Source: an uncultured Draconibacterium sp. (GTDB lineage: Bacteria > Bacteroidota > Bacteroidia > Bacteroidales > Prolixibacteraceae). Taken from it: a DNA stretch of 64,000 bases. Positions 1 to 9,104 of the stretch are shown here, one piece after another. A program made the position numbers and the translations under genes. The stretch covers positions 62,001 to 126,000 of the forward strand of contig NZ_OY781884.1 of NCBI RefSeq assembly GCF_963677155.1, in the 5' to 3' direction. The notes under the pieces are model-generated. The model saw only the letters and a list, made by a program, of their open reading frames with translations, was not told the origin of the DNA and did no database searches. The first letter of the stretch is position 1, and the number at the start of each line of letters is the position of its first letter.

Positions 1-1325
1 CCATCTTCATGGTATAAAGCAGGGGCATTGGGAGATAAGCGAATAGCTTCACTCGTAATTTCGCTCTGGATTAAGTTATTGGACTGGTTGGAGAATAATC
101 CGGACACATTCAGGAGAAAACGATTATCCGTTGAATGGTGACTAAAACTCCCGGAAATATTATCGGTTTTGTATTTGAAGTCATCCGAAAATACGGTGGT
201 TTGTTCGTTGTGGCTGCCACTGATTATATAGCTGCTTTCTTTACTGCCTCCGCTGAGTGAAAACTGTAGCATCGAGTTGGTTGCTTTCCGGCCAATCAGT
301 TCTTCCTGCCAGTCGGTATACCGGGTTTCGTCCCAGGTACCGTTTATATCGTAGGCGTTAGGAGGATAATCGGTAATCCCGTCATTGACATAGGCCTGAC
401 AACGCATTTCAAGGTATTGTTGCGTATTCATCATGTTCATTTTATTGGCTATCCGGCTGACGCCATAACTGCTGTTGATACTAAACACTGTTTTACTGTC
501 GGCCTTTCCTCTTTTCGTAGTTACCAGTATCACTCCGTTGGCACCGCGCGAACCATATATGGCGGTTGCATCGGCGTCCTTTAATATCTCGATGCTTTCA
601 ATATCGTTGGGATTAATTGCATTAAGCGGATCAATTTCTCCATGCGGAAGAATTATGCCTCCCAGCGATGTGGGCGTTTGAAGAGTGGCCGGAACCCCGT
701 CGATGATATAAAGCGGATAATTGCCGCTACGCCGGAGACTGTTTGTTCCCCGGATTTGTATGTCGTAGCCTCCGCCGGGAGTTCCGCTGCTTTGAGTAAT
801 ATTAACTCCTGCCATACGCCCCTGTACCGATGACAATGCATTACTCACAGGCTGGTTTTCCAGTTCTTTGGCTCTTACCCGGGCAATACTTCCGGTACGC
901 TCCTGGTCTTTAACCGTGTAATACCCTGCATTTACAGTTACTTCCGAAAGTGTAGTAACATCTTCCTGCAGTTGCACATTTATTTGTGTACGTCCGTTTA
1001 GTGGAATTTCACGGGATTTAAAACCGATAAACGAAAAGATAAGGACGGCATCTTCAGGGGTGTTTTTCATCGAATAGTATCCTTCGGAATTGGTACTGGT
1101 TCCCATTGAGGTGCCTTTAACAACAATCGTAACTCCGGGTAAAGGAGGCCCCGTCATATTTGTTACACGACCGCTTAAGGCAATTGTTTGGGCATAAGCC
1201 TGGTTTATGGAGAGTATAACCAGCAGACAGACAGGAAATAATAACTGAAGCTGTTTTCGGGCACCGGCGGAAGTTTTGGATGCTAAGCGATAGAACTGAG
1301 TATGGTATAGAATATATTTTTTCAT
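1..1325 (-). CDS. SusC/RagA-family TonB-linked outer-membrane receptor, N-terminal part (cut by window edge)
   Basis: About 441 codons are visible, running off the left edge. The start at 1325 gives a basic N-terminus, a hydrophobic segment ending in AYAQ (about residue 46, signal peptidase site), then a carboxypeptidase-regulatory-like beta-sandwich (about 50-135, with GVTIVVKGTSMGTSTN) and the plug domain. The plug contains the SusC hallmarks GGGYDIQIRGTNSL, PLYIIDGVP and DADATAIYGSRGANGVILVTT. There is no STN domain between signal peptide and beta-sandwich, so anti-sigma signalling through this receptor is not suggested. The family forms the TonB-driven barrel that, with a SusD lid, imports oligosaccharides or peptides. 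Its SusD partner would lie left of position 1. It is 60 kb from the SusD at the right edge and belongs to a different locus. Confidence 0.95.
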   Translation of the reverse strand, partial: MKKYILYHTQFYRLASKTSAGARKQLQLLFPVCLLVILSINQAYAQTIALSGRVTNMTGPPLPGVTIVVKGTSMGTSTNSEGYYSMKNTPEDAVLIFSFIGFKSREIPLNGRTQINVQLQEDVTTLSEVTVNAGYYTVKDQERTGSIARVRAKELENQPVSNALSSVQGRMAGVNITQSSGTPGGGYDIQIRGTNSLRRSGNYPLYIIDGVPATLQTPTSLGGIILPHGEIDPLNAINPNDIESIEILKDADATAIYGSRGANGVILVTTKRGKADSKTVFSINSSYGVSRIANKMNMMNTQQYLEMRCQAYVNDGITDYPPNAYDINGTWDETRYTDWQEELIGRKATNSMLQFSLSGGSKESSYIISGSHNEQTTVFSDDFKYKTDNISGSFSHHSTDNRFLLNVSGLFSNQSNNLIQSEITSEAIRLSPNAPALYHED

Positions 1326-1681
1326 GGATTTTTTGTTTGGCAAATAGAGTGATTACTAACTATGAAACGTTGTGTTTGAAAAGGCGCCAGGTTGATAATA
1401 CAGCCTGGTTTCGGGGCAGATCTCACTCGGGCGATTTAATTTTGATGCGGTAAAGGATGTTTTGGCGGCTAATAAAAAACACGTAACGCATAGCGGAAAG
1501 GATGGCTGCAAAGTTGTGTGGTTTTTGCAGGCTGCCGGAGGTGTTTGAGCGGATTGGCAGAAGGGTAAAAAGATTACCGTACATCGGGAAAATCAGACAC
1601 AAGTGGGCATAATTTTCCCTGTGTGGAAAGTTTTTCATAAATTTCGATGTTAATTGATGATTATCAAATTAGTTAACATGC

Positions 1682-1719
1682 AAGCCTGCTACACGTCGCC
1701 AAACTGTTGTAGCGGGCTT
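1682..1719. repeat. Stem-loop with 12-bp arms in the SusC upstream region
   Basis: AAGCCTGCTACA (1682-1693) pairs with TGTAGCGGGCTT (1708-1719) apart from one G-T position, around a 14-nt loop. There is no T-tract on either strand, so it is not a classical terminator. It lies about 360 bp upstream of the SusC start and could be a regulatory hairpin or a repeat. Otherwise I see nothing convincing in 1326-2090 except the larger hairpin at 1860; a 71-codon minus-strand frame at 1423-1638 has no recognisable features. Confidence 0.5.
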
Positions 1720-1859
1720 ACTAGTTGTTCTCTGATTATTTTTTCATAGGCAGCTTGTTTTTTTGATAAAAGCAGAATTACGTAACGTCATTCATGCGTA
1801 AGCATGATGTAAGCCGGTAAGCTGAGTTTATTAATAAAAACGCCTGGAATTATAATAAA

Positions 1860-1928
1860 AGGCGCGGACTCAACTTATCCGAACTGAGGTACTGGTATAC
1901 CCGTACACAGATAAGCGAGCCCACGCCT
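1860..1928. repeat. Long imperfect hairpin, probable dispersed structured element
   Basis: Outer arms of about 20 bp (1860-1879 and 1910-1928) are complementary apart from two mismatches and a one-base bulge. The 30-nt interior holds a second palindrome, GGTATACC, flanked by GTAC on both sides (about 1889-1906). Neighbouring bases repeat stem motifs (GGCG, GTGAGCC), as seen in end structures of small mobile elements. No ORF is associated. It could be a structured RNA, a REP-like element or the end of a decayed insertion element next to the restriction operon. Confidence 0.5.
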
Positions 1929-2090
1929 AGGTCGTGAGCCTTATAACTTATCATCTCGTGTACTTTCAAATTACCAGTTTTCAGTCCGAGATTCTAAGCG
2001 AATGCTTCCAATATTTTATTTATCGAAGTATCGCAAAATTACATCTTCCAAATGTAATGTCTGGCAAATATAATAAAAAAATAGACTTAC

Positions 2091-2104
2091 AGGACTATAG
2101 TCCT
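2091..2104. promoter_or_regulatory. C-box-like operator of the restriction operon
   Basis: A perfect 14-bp palindrome with core GACTATAGTC lies 36 bp upstream of the first HTH gene. Operators of restriction-modification controller proteins typically contain GACT and AGTC half-sites. A further partial half-site (AGACTTAC) sits just upstream at about 2083. Binding is inferred from position and sequence only. Confidence 0.6.
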
Positions 2105-2139
2105 TAGTTTTCTGATTGCTTTTTTATTCTTTTTGTATA

Positions 2140-2421
2140 ATGCACGCTTCATTAGACGAAATAGAACGTTATATAATAAAAAGAGTCAAAGAGATTAGAG
2201 AAAGTAAAGGTATAAGTCAAACTTCTTTATCGTTATCCATAGGTAAAAGTACTTCATTTATATCTGATATTGAAGCACCTTCCAAAAAGGCAAAGTTTAA
2301 CGTTATACATTTAAATCTAATAGCTAAAGCTTTAGGGTGCTCGCCAAAAGATTTCTGGCCAGATACTCCTATTTTGGAGAAAAAATACGATTTTATAAAA
2401 GAATTGAAAGCTAAGAAATAA
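2140..2421 (+). CDS. Small XRE-type HTH regulator, probable controller (C) protein of the R-M operon
   Basis: 93 residues starting at ATG 2140; an upstream in-frame TTG would add only eight residues. A single Cro/C1-type helix-turn-helix spans about residues 12-70 (RVKEIRESKGISQTSLSLSIGKS as the helix 1-3 region). The size and lone HTH match restriction-modification controller proteins, which bind GACT/AGTC boxes to delay endonuclease expression after entry into a new host. A matching palindrome sits directly upstream at 2091. The next gene is another HTH protein 207 bp downstream with its own palindrome, so the two may act at different steps. It could also be an unrelated orphan regulator. 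Confidence 0.75.
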   Translation: MHASLDEIERYIIKRVKEIRESKGISQTSLSLSIGKSTSFISDIEAPSKKAKFNVIHLNLIAKALGCSPKDFWPDTPILEKKYDFIKELKAKK

Positions 2422-2591
2422 GACTCTATTTATGTTGGGGAGTTATTTTTTGTGCATCCTCTCCCGTTAGAAAAAGTGGTCACCCACAAATATTGCATTT
2501 GCAACCCACACAAAGCCCATTCACAACCAAAAATTACAAAAGAGTTATTGCTCCCACCGCACTACACTACAATTGAAAGTATTTTGTATTT

Positions 2592-2607
2592 TTGACAAGT
2601 TTGTCAA
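2592..2607. promoter_or_regulatory. Palindromic operator overlapping the promoter of the second HTH gene
   Basis: TTGACAA-GT-TTGTCAA is a perfect inverted repeat 21 bp before the ATG at 2629. It overlaps the end of a Bacteroidota-type minus-7 motif TATTTTTG (2587-2594). A protein bound here would block transcription, which suggests autoregulation of the HTH/methylase operon. Confidence 0.6.
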
Positions 2608-2628
2608 GAAAAATAATTCTATAATAAA

Positions 2629-2916
2629 ATGAAAAAATTTGGATTATATATCAGGACATTAAGAGAAAAAGCAAATTTGCCTTTACGTAAACTTGCTTCG
2701 TCTCTTGATATTGATCAATCTACATTGAGTAAAATAGAGCGAGGAGAAAGACAATTCACATCGGATATGATTCCTAAACTTGCGAAAGTATTTACAATAG
2801 AATACAAGGATTTACAGGTGATGTTCTTAAAAGAAAAATTATTGACGGACTTGATAAATGAAAATTTTGCAGAAGAAGCATTAATTGAATTACAAAAAGA
2901 GTTAAATCGCAGATAA
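2629..2916 (+). CDS. XRE-family HTH transcriptional regulator, first gene of the R-M operon
   Basis: 95 residues with an N-terminal Cro/C1-type HTH (about 6-62; LRKLASSLDIDQSTLSKIERGE is the canonical recognition-helix region) and a short helical C-terminal tail. The stop codon overlaps the start of the methylase gene at 2916 (ATGA-type overlap), so the two are translationally coupled and the protein most likely regulates the operon. A perfect palindrome lies between its promoter motif and its start. It differs in sequence from the HTH protein at 2140, giving the system two candidate controllers. Confidence 0.85.
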   Translation: MKKFGLYIRTLREKANLPLRKLASSLDIDQSTLSKIERGERQFTSDMIPKLAKVFTIEYKDLQVMFLKEKLLTDLINENFAEEALIELQKELNRR

Positions 2917-5138
2917 TGAAAATTAGAGTACAAATAAAAGGTAATAAAATATATTCTCCTATTCTTGATAAAATGCTTCCGTTATCACCAGAAGAAGAAA
3001 TTAGGCAGGAATTTATATGTAATTTAATTAATAACCACGGATATAATCTTGCTCAAATTGGCCAAGAAATAGAAGATACCAACACCAATGAATATATTGA
3101 CATATTGATTTATAGAAGTAGAATTGATAAAGAGAAAAAGATAAATCCAAGTATAATCATTGTAATAGAATGCAAGTCAGATTACATTTCTATAGATACA
3201 GCGAGCTTCAAGGAAGGCTATAATTTTGCTGCTTCTAATAGTGCCAAAATTTTTATAGCAACGAATAAAAAGGAAACTAAAGTTTATCACATAGAGGATA
3301 GTATTTATAGTAAACTTAAAGAACTTAAGAGTTTTCCTAATGCAGACGTTATAGTCGATAATAAAAAACTATTTAATTTTCTTGAATCTTATCAGTCATA
3401 TAGTCGGGATGATTTTAGTAGATTATTATTTAAATGTCACAATATAATTCGGAATAACGATAAGCTTTCACCTGAATCGGCATTTGACGAGATAAGCAAG
3501 ATTTTATTTATGAAAATTCGCTTTGAAAGAGACAATAGAAAGGAAAGGTTAATATTTTCAGAATCAAATTTAAAGGAAAAGGGGGAAACTTTTAAACAAA
3601 TAAATCCCAATAGACCATTGTTTCAAATATTATTTGACCAGACAAAGGAGTATTTTAAAGGTGAATCATTATTTGATATAAATGAAGAATTAAGAATTCG
3701 CGAAACAAGCTTTTTTCAAATAGTGAAGGAGTTGGAACAATATAACCTTTCAGATATATCTGATGATATAAAGGGAATTGCATTTGAACAATTTCTTGGA
3801 CGCACTTTTAGAGGTGAATTAGGACAATTTTTCACTCCCAGAACAATTGTAAATTTTATGACAGAAGTGATTGACCCTCAGGAGGGAGAGCTGATTTGTG
3901 ATCCGTGTTGTGGTAGTGGGGGATTTTTAATCAAAGCATTTGAATATATAAGAAGTAATATTGAAAATGAGGTTCATAAAGAAAAGGAGAAATTAAAGAA
4001 AAAACTGTCAGGAATTAAATTAGTTGAATACTATAAAAAACTTGATTCTGAATTTGATTTAAAAAATCAAAGAGGGAGGCTATATCATTTTTCTCATAAA
4101 TGTATTTATGGAACTGATGCTAATCCGCGTATGGCAAGAACCGCCAAGATGAATATGATTATGCACGGTGACGGACATGGAGGAGTGCATCATAACGATG
4201 GACTTTTAAATGTTAATGGTATATTTGATGGAAGATTTGATGTTATTCTCACTAATCCACCATTTGGCGCAAGAGTTGATAAATCGGTCAGGGTAACATT
4301 AGAGGATGTCCCTCATATTGAAAATATTAGAGAATGGAAAAATGAATATGGGGAAGATTATGAAGAAAAGGTAATTAACAGCCTAAAAAGTTGGGCGGAA
4401 CAGGATAATGGAAAGAATAAACCAAAAGGCAAAGCAATAACAGAATTATTCTCGACTGGCAAGTTTAGCACTCTTACAGAAGTATTATTTATTGAACGTT
4501 GCTTAAATCTTCTTAAGCCTGGAGGAAGAATGGGAATTGTTTTGCCAGAAGGTGTGTTGAATAATACGAACTTGCAGAAGATACGTGATTTTGTTGAAAG
4601 TAGGGCTAAGATTATTCTTATTACTTCAATTCCACAAGATGTTTTCATTGCTTCAGGGGCAACAGTAAAACCAAGCTTGTTGTTCTTTAAAAAGTTTACC
4701 GAGAGTGAAGCAAAAGAATGGAAGCGCATTCTCAAAAAAGCGACATCGGAAATTTTTGAGAAATATGCAGAACAAGTAAAACCTATTGAAGAAAAGCTGG
4801 CTTTGAGAGGCAAAGAAGCTCCATCAGCAAAAGAGAAAAAGGAGTTGAGAAGGGAATTACAAGTACTTAAAGAAAAAATTGAAATAGAAATAAAAGCGAA
4901 GGTTAAAAAAGATTTCGATTATGAAATACCTATTGCTGAAGTTGAAAAAGCAGGTATAAGCAGTACGGGGGCTGAAATTGAAAACGAATTAATTCCACTT
5001 TGTAAAGAATTTACAGAATATCGAAGAAACAACCATTTATGGGATAATAAATTTGATACTATTAGCTATGAAGTAATGGAAGATGGTAAAATGTTTCGTA
5101 TTCCAACTGTAGGTGAACCCCAAGAAATTTATGGATAG
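2916..5138 (+). CDS. Nuclease-methylase fusion: HSDR_N-type PD-(D/E)XK domain plus HsdM-type N6-adenine methylase
   Basis: 740 residues. The N-terminal 140 residues carry a PD-(D/E)XK nuclease signature: D62 in YIDILIY and E85-C-K87 in VIECKSDY, as in the N-terminal domain of type I R subunits. A helical HsdM N-domain follows, then the adenine methylase fold with motif I DPCCGSGGF (about 328) and the catalytic NPPFG (about 446). A charged, coiled C-terminal region (about 590-690) probably contacts the specificity subunit. Combining cleavage and methylation in one chain next to an HsdS recalls BcgI-type (IIB/IIG) enzymes, which need no HsdR translocase. None is encoded here. The HsdS gene starts inside the 3' end of this one. 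Confidence 0.85.
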   Translation: MKIRVQIKGNKIYSPILDKMLPLSPEEEIRQEFICNLINNHGYNLAQIGQEIEDTNTNEYIDILIYRSRIDKEKKINPSIIIVIECKSDYISIDTASFKEGYNFAASNSAKIFIATNKKETKVYHIEDSIYSKLKELKSFPNADVIVDNKKLFNFLESYQSYSRDDFSRLLFKCHNIIRNNDKLSPESAFDEISKILFMKIRFERDNRKERLIFSESNLKEKGETFKQINPNRPLFQILFDQTKEYFKGESLFDINEELRIRETSFFQIVKELEQYNLSDISDDIKGIAFEQFLGRTFRGELGQFFTPRTIVNFMTEVIDPQEGELICDPCCGSGGFLIKAFEYIRSNIENEVHKEKEKLKKKLSGIKLVEYYKKLDSEFDLKNQRGRLYHFSHKCIYGTDANPRMARTAKMNMIMHGDGHGGVHHNDGLLNVNGIFDGRFDVILTNPPFGARVDKSVRVTLEDVPHIENIREWKNEYGEDYEEKVINSLKSWAEQDNGKNKPKGKAITELFSTGKFSTLTEVLFIERCLNLLKPGGRMGIVLPEGVLNNTNLQKIRDFVESRAKIILITSIPQDVFIASGATVKPSLLFFKKFTESEAKEWKRILKKATSEIFEKYAEQVKPIEEKLALRGKEAPSAKEKKELRRELQVLKEKIEIEIKAKVKKDFDYEIPIAEVEKAGISSTGAEIENELIPLCKEFTEYRRNNHLWDNKFDTISYEVMEDGKMFRIPTVGEPQEIYG

Positions 5139-6495
5139 TATGGAGCAGTTGATTACGAGAACATATTTAAAAAATACAAGACTCAAATTACTTGAAAACT
5201 GGAGTGTCCAATATTTACTTGAATCAAAATTTTCGTATAACGAAAATTTTGAGCTTGTACCAATAGGTTCTTTTCTAATAAAATCAAGATTAAAGACTTT
5301 GATTGAGGACGAAAAGACTTACCAAAGAGTTACAGTAAAAATCAATAATAATGGAGTTGTGCCAAGAGATACTGAACTAGGCAAAAACATTGGAACAAAA
5401 CAACAATACTTAGTAAAATCAGGGCAATTTTTAATGTCCAAAATTGATGCAAGAAATGGAGCATTTGGTTTAGTTCCTAAAAACCTTGACGGTGCAATAG
5501 TAACAAATGATTTTCCCGTTTTTGATGTTGAAGGATCGGTTGTTAATCCTGAGTTTTTAGTCCTTATAACCACAACTAAAGAATTTATAAAATTTGCACA
5601 AAGTTGTAGCAGTGGAACAACTAATAGGCAAAGAATTGATCTTGACATGTTTTTAAATGTCAAGATTCCTCTTCCTTCACTCCCTGAACAAAACAGAATT
5701 GTCGAGACATGTAATGATAAAATTAAACTCGCAGCAGAACAAGAGCAAAGGGCAGGTGACTTAGAAAAAGGCATTAAAGAGTATTTGTTTAAAATAATAG
5801 GTATTTCAAATGAAAATGCTCAAAACTCATTGAGCGAAAAAGGTTTGAGAATAATTTCATATTCAGAAATTAATAAATGGGGTTTAGATTTTATAGGAAA
5901 GATTCAAAATAATATTGAAAATGAATTTCAAGTGTATCGTATTAAAAACCTTTGCAAAATAAGTAGTGGTGGCACACCTTCAAGAAGCAAAAAACAATAT
6001 TATAATGGAAAAATTCCTTGGATTAAAACAGGTGAACTGAAAGATGAAATACTTTATGATACAGAAGAAAAAATTACAGAAGAAGGTCTAAATAATAGTA
6101 GTGCAAAACTGTATTCCGCAAACAGCTTAGTAGTTGCGATGTATGGAGCAACTATTGGTAAAACTGCCAAATTAGGTATTGAGTCAACAACAAATCAAGC
6201 GTGTGCAGTTCTTTTTGACATCAATAATGACATAATTGTAACAGACTTTTTGTGGTTCTATATCCAAAGTCAAATCGATGAACTTAAAAAACTTGCATAT
6301 GGTAGTGCTCAGCCTAATCTAAATGCTGGGACTATTGCCAATTTTATAGTATATGTTCCAGACCTCGATTTGCAAAAAGAAATAGTTGACAAAATATTTG
6401 TAATGAAGTCAGAAATTAAATTATTGAGGGAAAAATCCGCTCACAATAAAGAAAGAGCTATAAAAGAATTTGAAGACGAAATATTTAAGAGATGA
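5131..6495 (+). CDS. hsdS: Type I-like specificity subunit HsdS with two target-recognition domains
   Basis: About 454 residues from ATG 5131, overlapping the methylase stop; a GTG at 5113 or ATG at 5140 are alternatives. There are two copies of the S-subunit plan. TRD1 is followed by the conserved helix region IPLPSLPEQNRIVETCNDKI, and TRD2 contains SSGGTPSRSKKQYYNGKIPWIKTGEL followed by a second helix region ending DEIFKR. S subunits choose the bipartite DNA target for modification and, here, presumably cleavage by the fused nuclease. The stop overlaps the next gene (6492), so all four genes from 2629 form one tight operon. The second repeat is more canonical than the first. Confidence 0.9.
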   Translation: MDSMEQLITRTYLKNTRLKLLENWSVQYLLESKFSYNENFELVPIGSFLIKSRLKTLIEDEKTYQRVTVKINNNGVVPRDTELGKNIGTKQQYLVKSGQFLMSKIDARNGAFGLVPKNLDGAIVTNDFPVFDVEGSVVNPEFLVLITTTKEFIKFAQSCSSGTTNRQRIDLDMFLNVKIPLPSLPEQNRIVETCNDKIKLAAEQEQRAGDLEKGIKEYLFKIIGISNENAQNSLSEKGLRIISYSEINKWGLDFIGKIQNNIENEFQVYRIKNLCKISSGGTPSRSKKQYYNGKIPWIKTGELKDEILYDTEEKITEEGLNNSSAKLYSANSLVVAMYGATIGKTAKLGIESTTNQACAVLFDINNDIIVTDFLWFYIQSQIDELKKLAYGSAQPNLNAGTIANFIVYVPDLDLQKEIVDKIFVMKSEIKLLREKSAHNKERAIKEFEDEIFKR

Positions 6496-9104
6496 GAATT
6501 ACCAAGCTAAAATTACATGGATATAAGAATTTAAAAATTTCATTAGAGCATCAATCTGATAGCATCGCTTTGATTGGTAATAATGGAAGTGGAAAAAGCA
6601 ATGTACTAGAAGCATTGAGTATTATATTCAAAAGTCTTTACAAAAATGAGAATAACGTTCCATTCGATTATGAAATTGAATATAGTATCGGCGGAAGTAA
6701 TCAAGTTAAAGTTCAAAAGAAAGCATCTCAAATTAAATCATTTCTAAATGGAAAAACTCAGATATATATAAAAGATTTTTTACCTAAAAGAGTTATTGCA
6801 ATTTATAGTGGAGAAGATGACAGGTTATGGAATAAATGCTATAAACCATTTTATGATGATTTTATAAAAAATATCAATAAAGCGAATAGGGAAGGTACCG
6901 CTACGGGAGAGATGCCTCAAATGTTATATCTGAATAAATTTTATTGGCATATTTCTTTACTGGCTTTAGTTGTTTCTGATGCACTCGATACTCAACGTTT
7001 TGTAAAAGAAACTTTGGGTATTAATACCATTGATAAAATTAAATTTGATTTTAACACTAATATTGACTATAAGAGTTTTACTCCTAGTCCGATTACTGCA
7101 TTTCTGCAATTGATTGACAACGAGGGCAGTGAGTATACAATAGAGGAATTTAAAAGAATAATTAGCGGTTCTGACTTATCGGCATCCTTACCTATGACTT
7201 TTAGTGACAGTTATAATGCTGACGATATATTTAGATTGCTCTACTGGTCTTTTACTGATAAAAACGGCAAAATTATCTCTGATGTTAAAATTATTTTTAA
7301 TGATGGACTTACGATTGAGGATTTAAGTGAAGGAGAGAAGAAACTACTTCTAGTAAAAGCTGCATTTGAATATGCTTCACAAGAAGATAGCCTTTTTATT
7401 CTTGATGAACCGGATTCTCACGTTCATTTAATAAACAAAAAGTTAATAATTGGTCTTTTAGATGACTATAAAGCAAATAGGCAAATTATATTAACCACAC
7501 ATTCCCCAAAAGTTACAGAATGTTTTAAAGAAGAGAATGTTTATCAACTTCGAAAGGGGAAATTGGAAGATAAAAATAAGAGGGATATTATTAAAGATTT
7601 ATTTGGTGATGAACTAGATTGGTTTGGAGCAGAGACACTTTTTAGCAAAAACACACCTTTACTCTTAGTTGAGGGAAAAGGAGATATTCAATACATAAAG
7701 AGAGCAATATTATTGTTTAAAGACGAATATCCTCAGTTGCAGAATCTTCAAATTTTACCATCGGGAGGTTCTTCGAGTGCAAAACCTCTGTATGACGAGT
7801 TAAGACCAACTCTTGCAAAAGATAAAAAAGTAATTGTTTTATTTGACAGAGATGATGCGGGTAAAGAAGGGATGAAATCATTCGGAGTTATTTGGGATAA
7901 CACTAGTAGTAAAAAAGGCAAAGAGGATACAACAACTTACAAAACAGAAATTTCAACATACTGCCTTATGTTACCAAAAACAGATGATTTTGAAAGTAAC
8001 GAATTTCTCGTTGAAGATTATTTCTTAAAAGAAACGAGAAACAAGTTTATAACCGAATCATTAACAGATATTACTTCTTTTAAAGAGGTGCCAAAAGATT
8101 TGCGTCAATGTGTCAAGGAGCGTTTTTCAAAGGAATTCACCAACTTTGGAGTAGAAGAATTTGTCAACTTTAAAGTCTTACTTAATAAACTCAACAGTAT
8201 TGTTACACCAATAGTAACTGAGATCTTTTTTATTGACAATGGTAGAATTGAAGCTGAAGGTTATTTTCATCCACTTGACACTTCCATTTCAGTAATGAAA
8301 GGAAGTCAAATTCTAAAAGAAGAAAAACAATCCTGCCCAAGTATCTCTCTTAGAGAACGAAATAAGTGTAAAAATAAATCTTTATTTGCTGATGATGGAG
8401 ATTACTACACACTTGAAGAAAATGTCTTTTTTAAAACTCCTAATTCAGCAGCAGGTTTTGTGTTGGGATATAGTGCCAATGGTTGGGATAAATGGAAAAA
8501 TGCAAATGGATTGCCTTTGAAAGAGTGCTATGCCAGAGAGATTAAAGCAGAAGAAATAGAAAATCTTTTAGACGAAGAACAAGAAAAGGTAGAGGTAAAG
8601 GAAGAAGCAAAACAGACTCTAAAAACACAACAAACACCTGGTACAAAGACAAAACAAACTGTTTTTTTTGAGCCAAGTTTATCAATTCCTGATTTTCAAT
8701 TACATTTCTGGGAAGGATTCTCTGAATATCTACAAAACAAAAGCGACTTGCCTCCTCGTAAACCGCGTGCTCAACATTGGTACGATACTTCTATTGGTTC
8801 ATCTGAAGCTTTTTTATCCAGTGTTATAATCATTAGAAAAAGTCGTTTACGTGTTTCAATTTACATTACCAATAATAAGGAACTATTTAAAAGCATACTT
8901 TCTCACAAGTCGGAAATTGAAACAAAATATGGTCTAAAATTTATTTGGAATAATAAGCCTGAAAAGAAAGCTTCTTTAATCTCTATCGAAAAACGAGTGA
9001 ATTATCTCATCAACACAATTGGTAATGAGGAGAAAAGTTATAAGTGGCTACTCGAAAGTTTATTAATGATGAAAAATATATTTCATACTTATAAAAACAA
9101 ATGA
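6492..9104 (+). CDS. AAA ATPase with TOPRIM nuclease domain (OLD-like), fourth gene of the R-M operon
   Basis: 870 residues. The N-terminal ABC/SMC-like ATPase has Walker A GNNGSGKSN (about 29-37), signature LSEGEKK (about 279) and Walker B LFILDEPDSH (about 301-310). A TOPRIM domain follows with LLLVEGKGD (about 391) and VIVLFDRDDAG (about 447), the acidic metal-binding residues of OLD-family nucleases. A low-complexity linker (EEQEKVEVKEEAKQ, about 695-725) leads to a roughly 140-residue C-terminal domain (SLSIPDFQLHFWEGF onward) that resembles the DUF4268-like domain seen in restriction-associated proteins; that resemblance is tentative. The start overlaps the HsdS stop by 4 bp. OLD and GajA proteins are antiphage nucleases, so this is probably an effector added to the R-M core. 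Confidence 0.85.
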   Translation: MRITKLKLHGYKNLKISLEHQSDSIALIGNNGSGKSNVLEALSIIFKSLYKNENNVPFDYEIEYSIGGSNQVKVQKKASQIKSFLNGKTQIYIKDFLPKRVIAIYSGEDDRLWNKCYKPFYDDFIKNINKANREGTATGEMPQMLYLNKFYWHISLLALVVSDALDTQRFVKETLGINTIDKIKFDFNTNIDYKSFTPSPITAFLQLIDNEGSEYTIEEFKRIISGSDLSASLPMTFSDSYNADDIFRLLYWSFTDKNGKIISDVKIIFNDGLTIEDLSEGEKKLLLVKAAFEYASQEDSLFILDEPDSHVHLINKKLIIGLLDDYKANRQIILTTHSPKVTECFKEENVYQLRKGKLEDKNKRDIIKDLFGDELDWFGAETLFSKNTPLLLVEGKGDIQYIKRAILLFKDEYPQLQNLQILPSGGSSSAKPLYDELRPTLAKDKKVIVLFDRDDAGKEGMKSFGVIWDNTSSKKGKEDTTTYKTEISTYCLMLPKTDDFESNEFLVEDYFLKETRNKFITESLTDITSFKEVPKDLRQCVKERFSKEFTNFGVEEFVNFKVLLNKLNSIVTPIVTEIFFIDNGRIEAEGYFHPLDTSISVMKGSQILKEEKQSCPSISLRERNKCKNKSLFADDGDYYTLEENVFFKTPNSAAGFVLGYSANGWDKWKNANGLPLKECYAREIKAEEIENLLDEEQEKVEVKEEAKQTLKTQQTPGTKTKQTVFFEPSLSIPDFQLHFWEGFSEYLQNKSDLPPRKPRAQHWYDTSIGSSEAFLSSVIIIRKSRLRVSIYITNNKELFKSILSHKSEIETKYGLKFIWNNKPEKKASLISIEKRVNYLINTIGNEEKSYKWLLESLLMMKNIFHTYKNK

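Noticed and set aside
1423..1638. 71-codon minus-strand frame between SusC and the R-M operon
   Set aside because: No start signals, no recognisable domain, and low-complexity hydrophobic composition.
4358..5774. 151-codon minus-strand frames opposite the methylase and HsdS
   Set aside because: Antisense shadows of conserved R-M domains with no family features.
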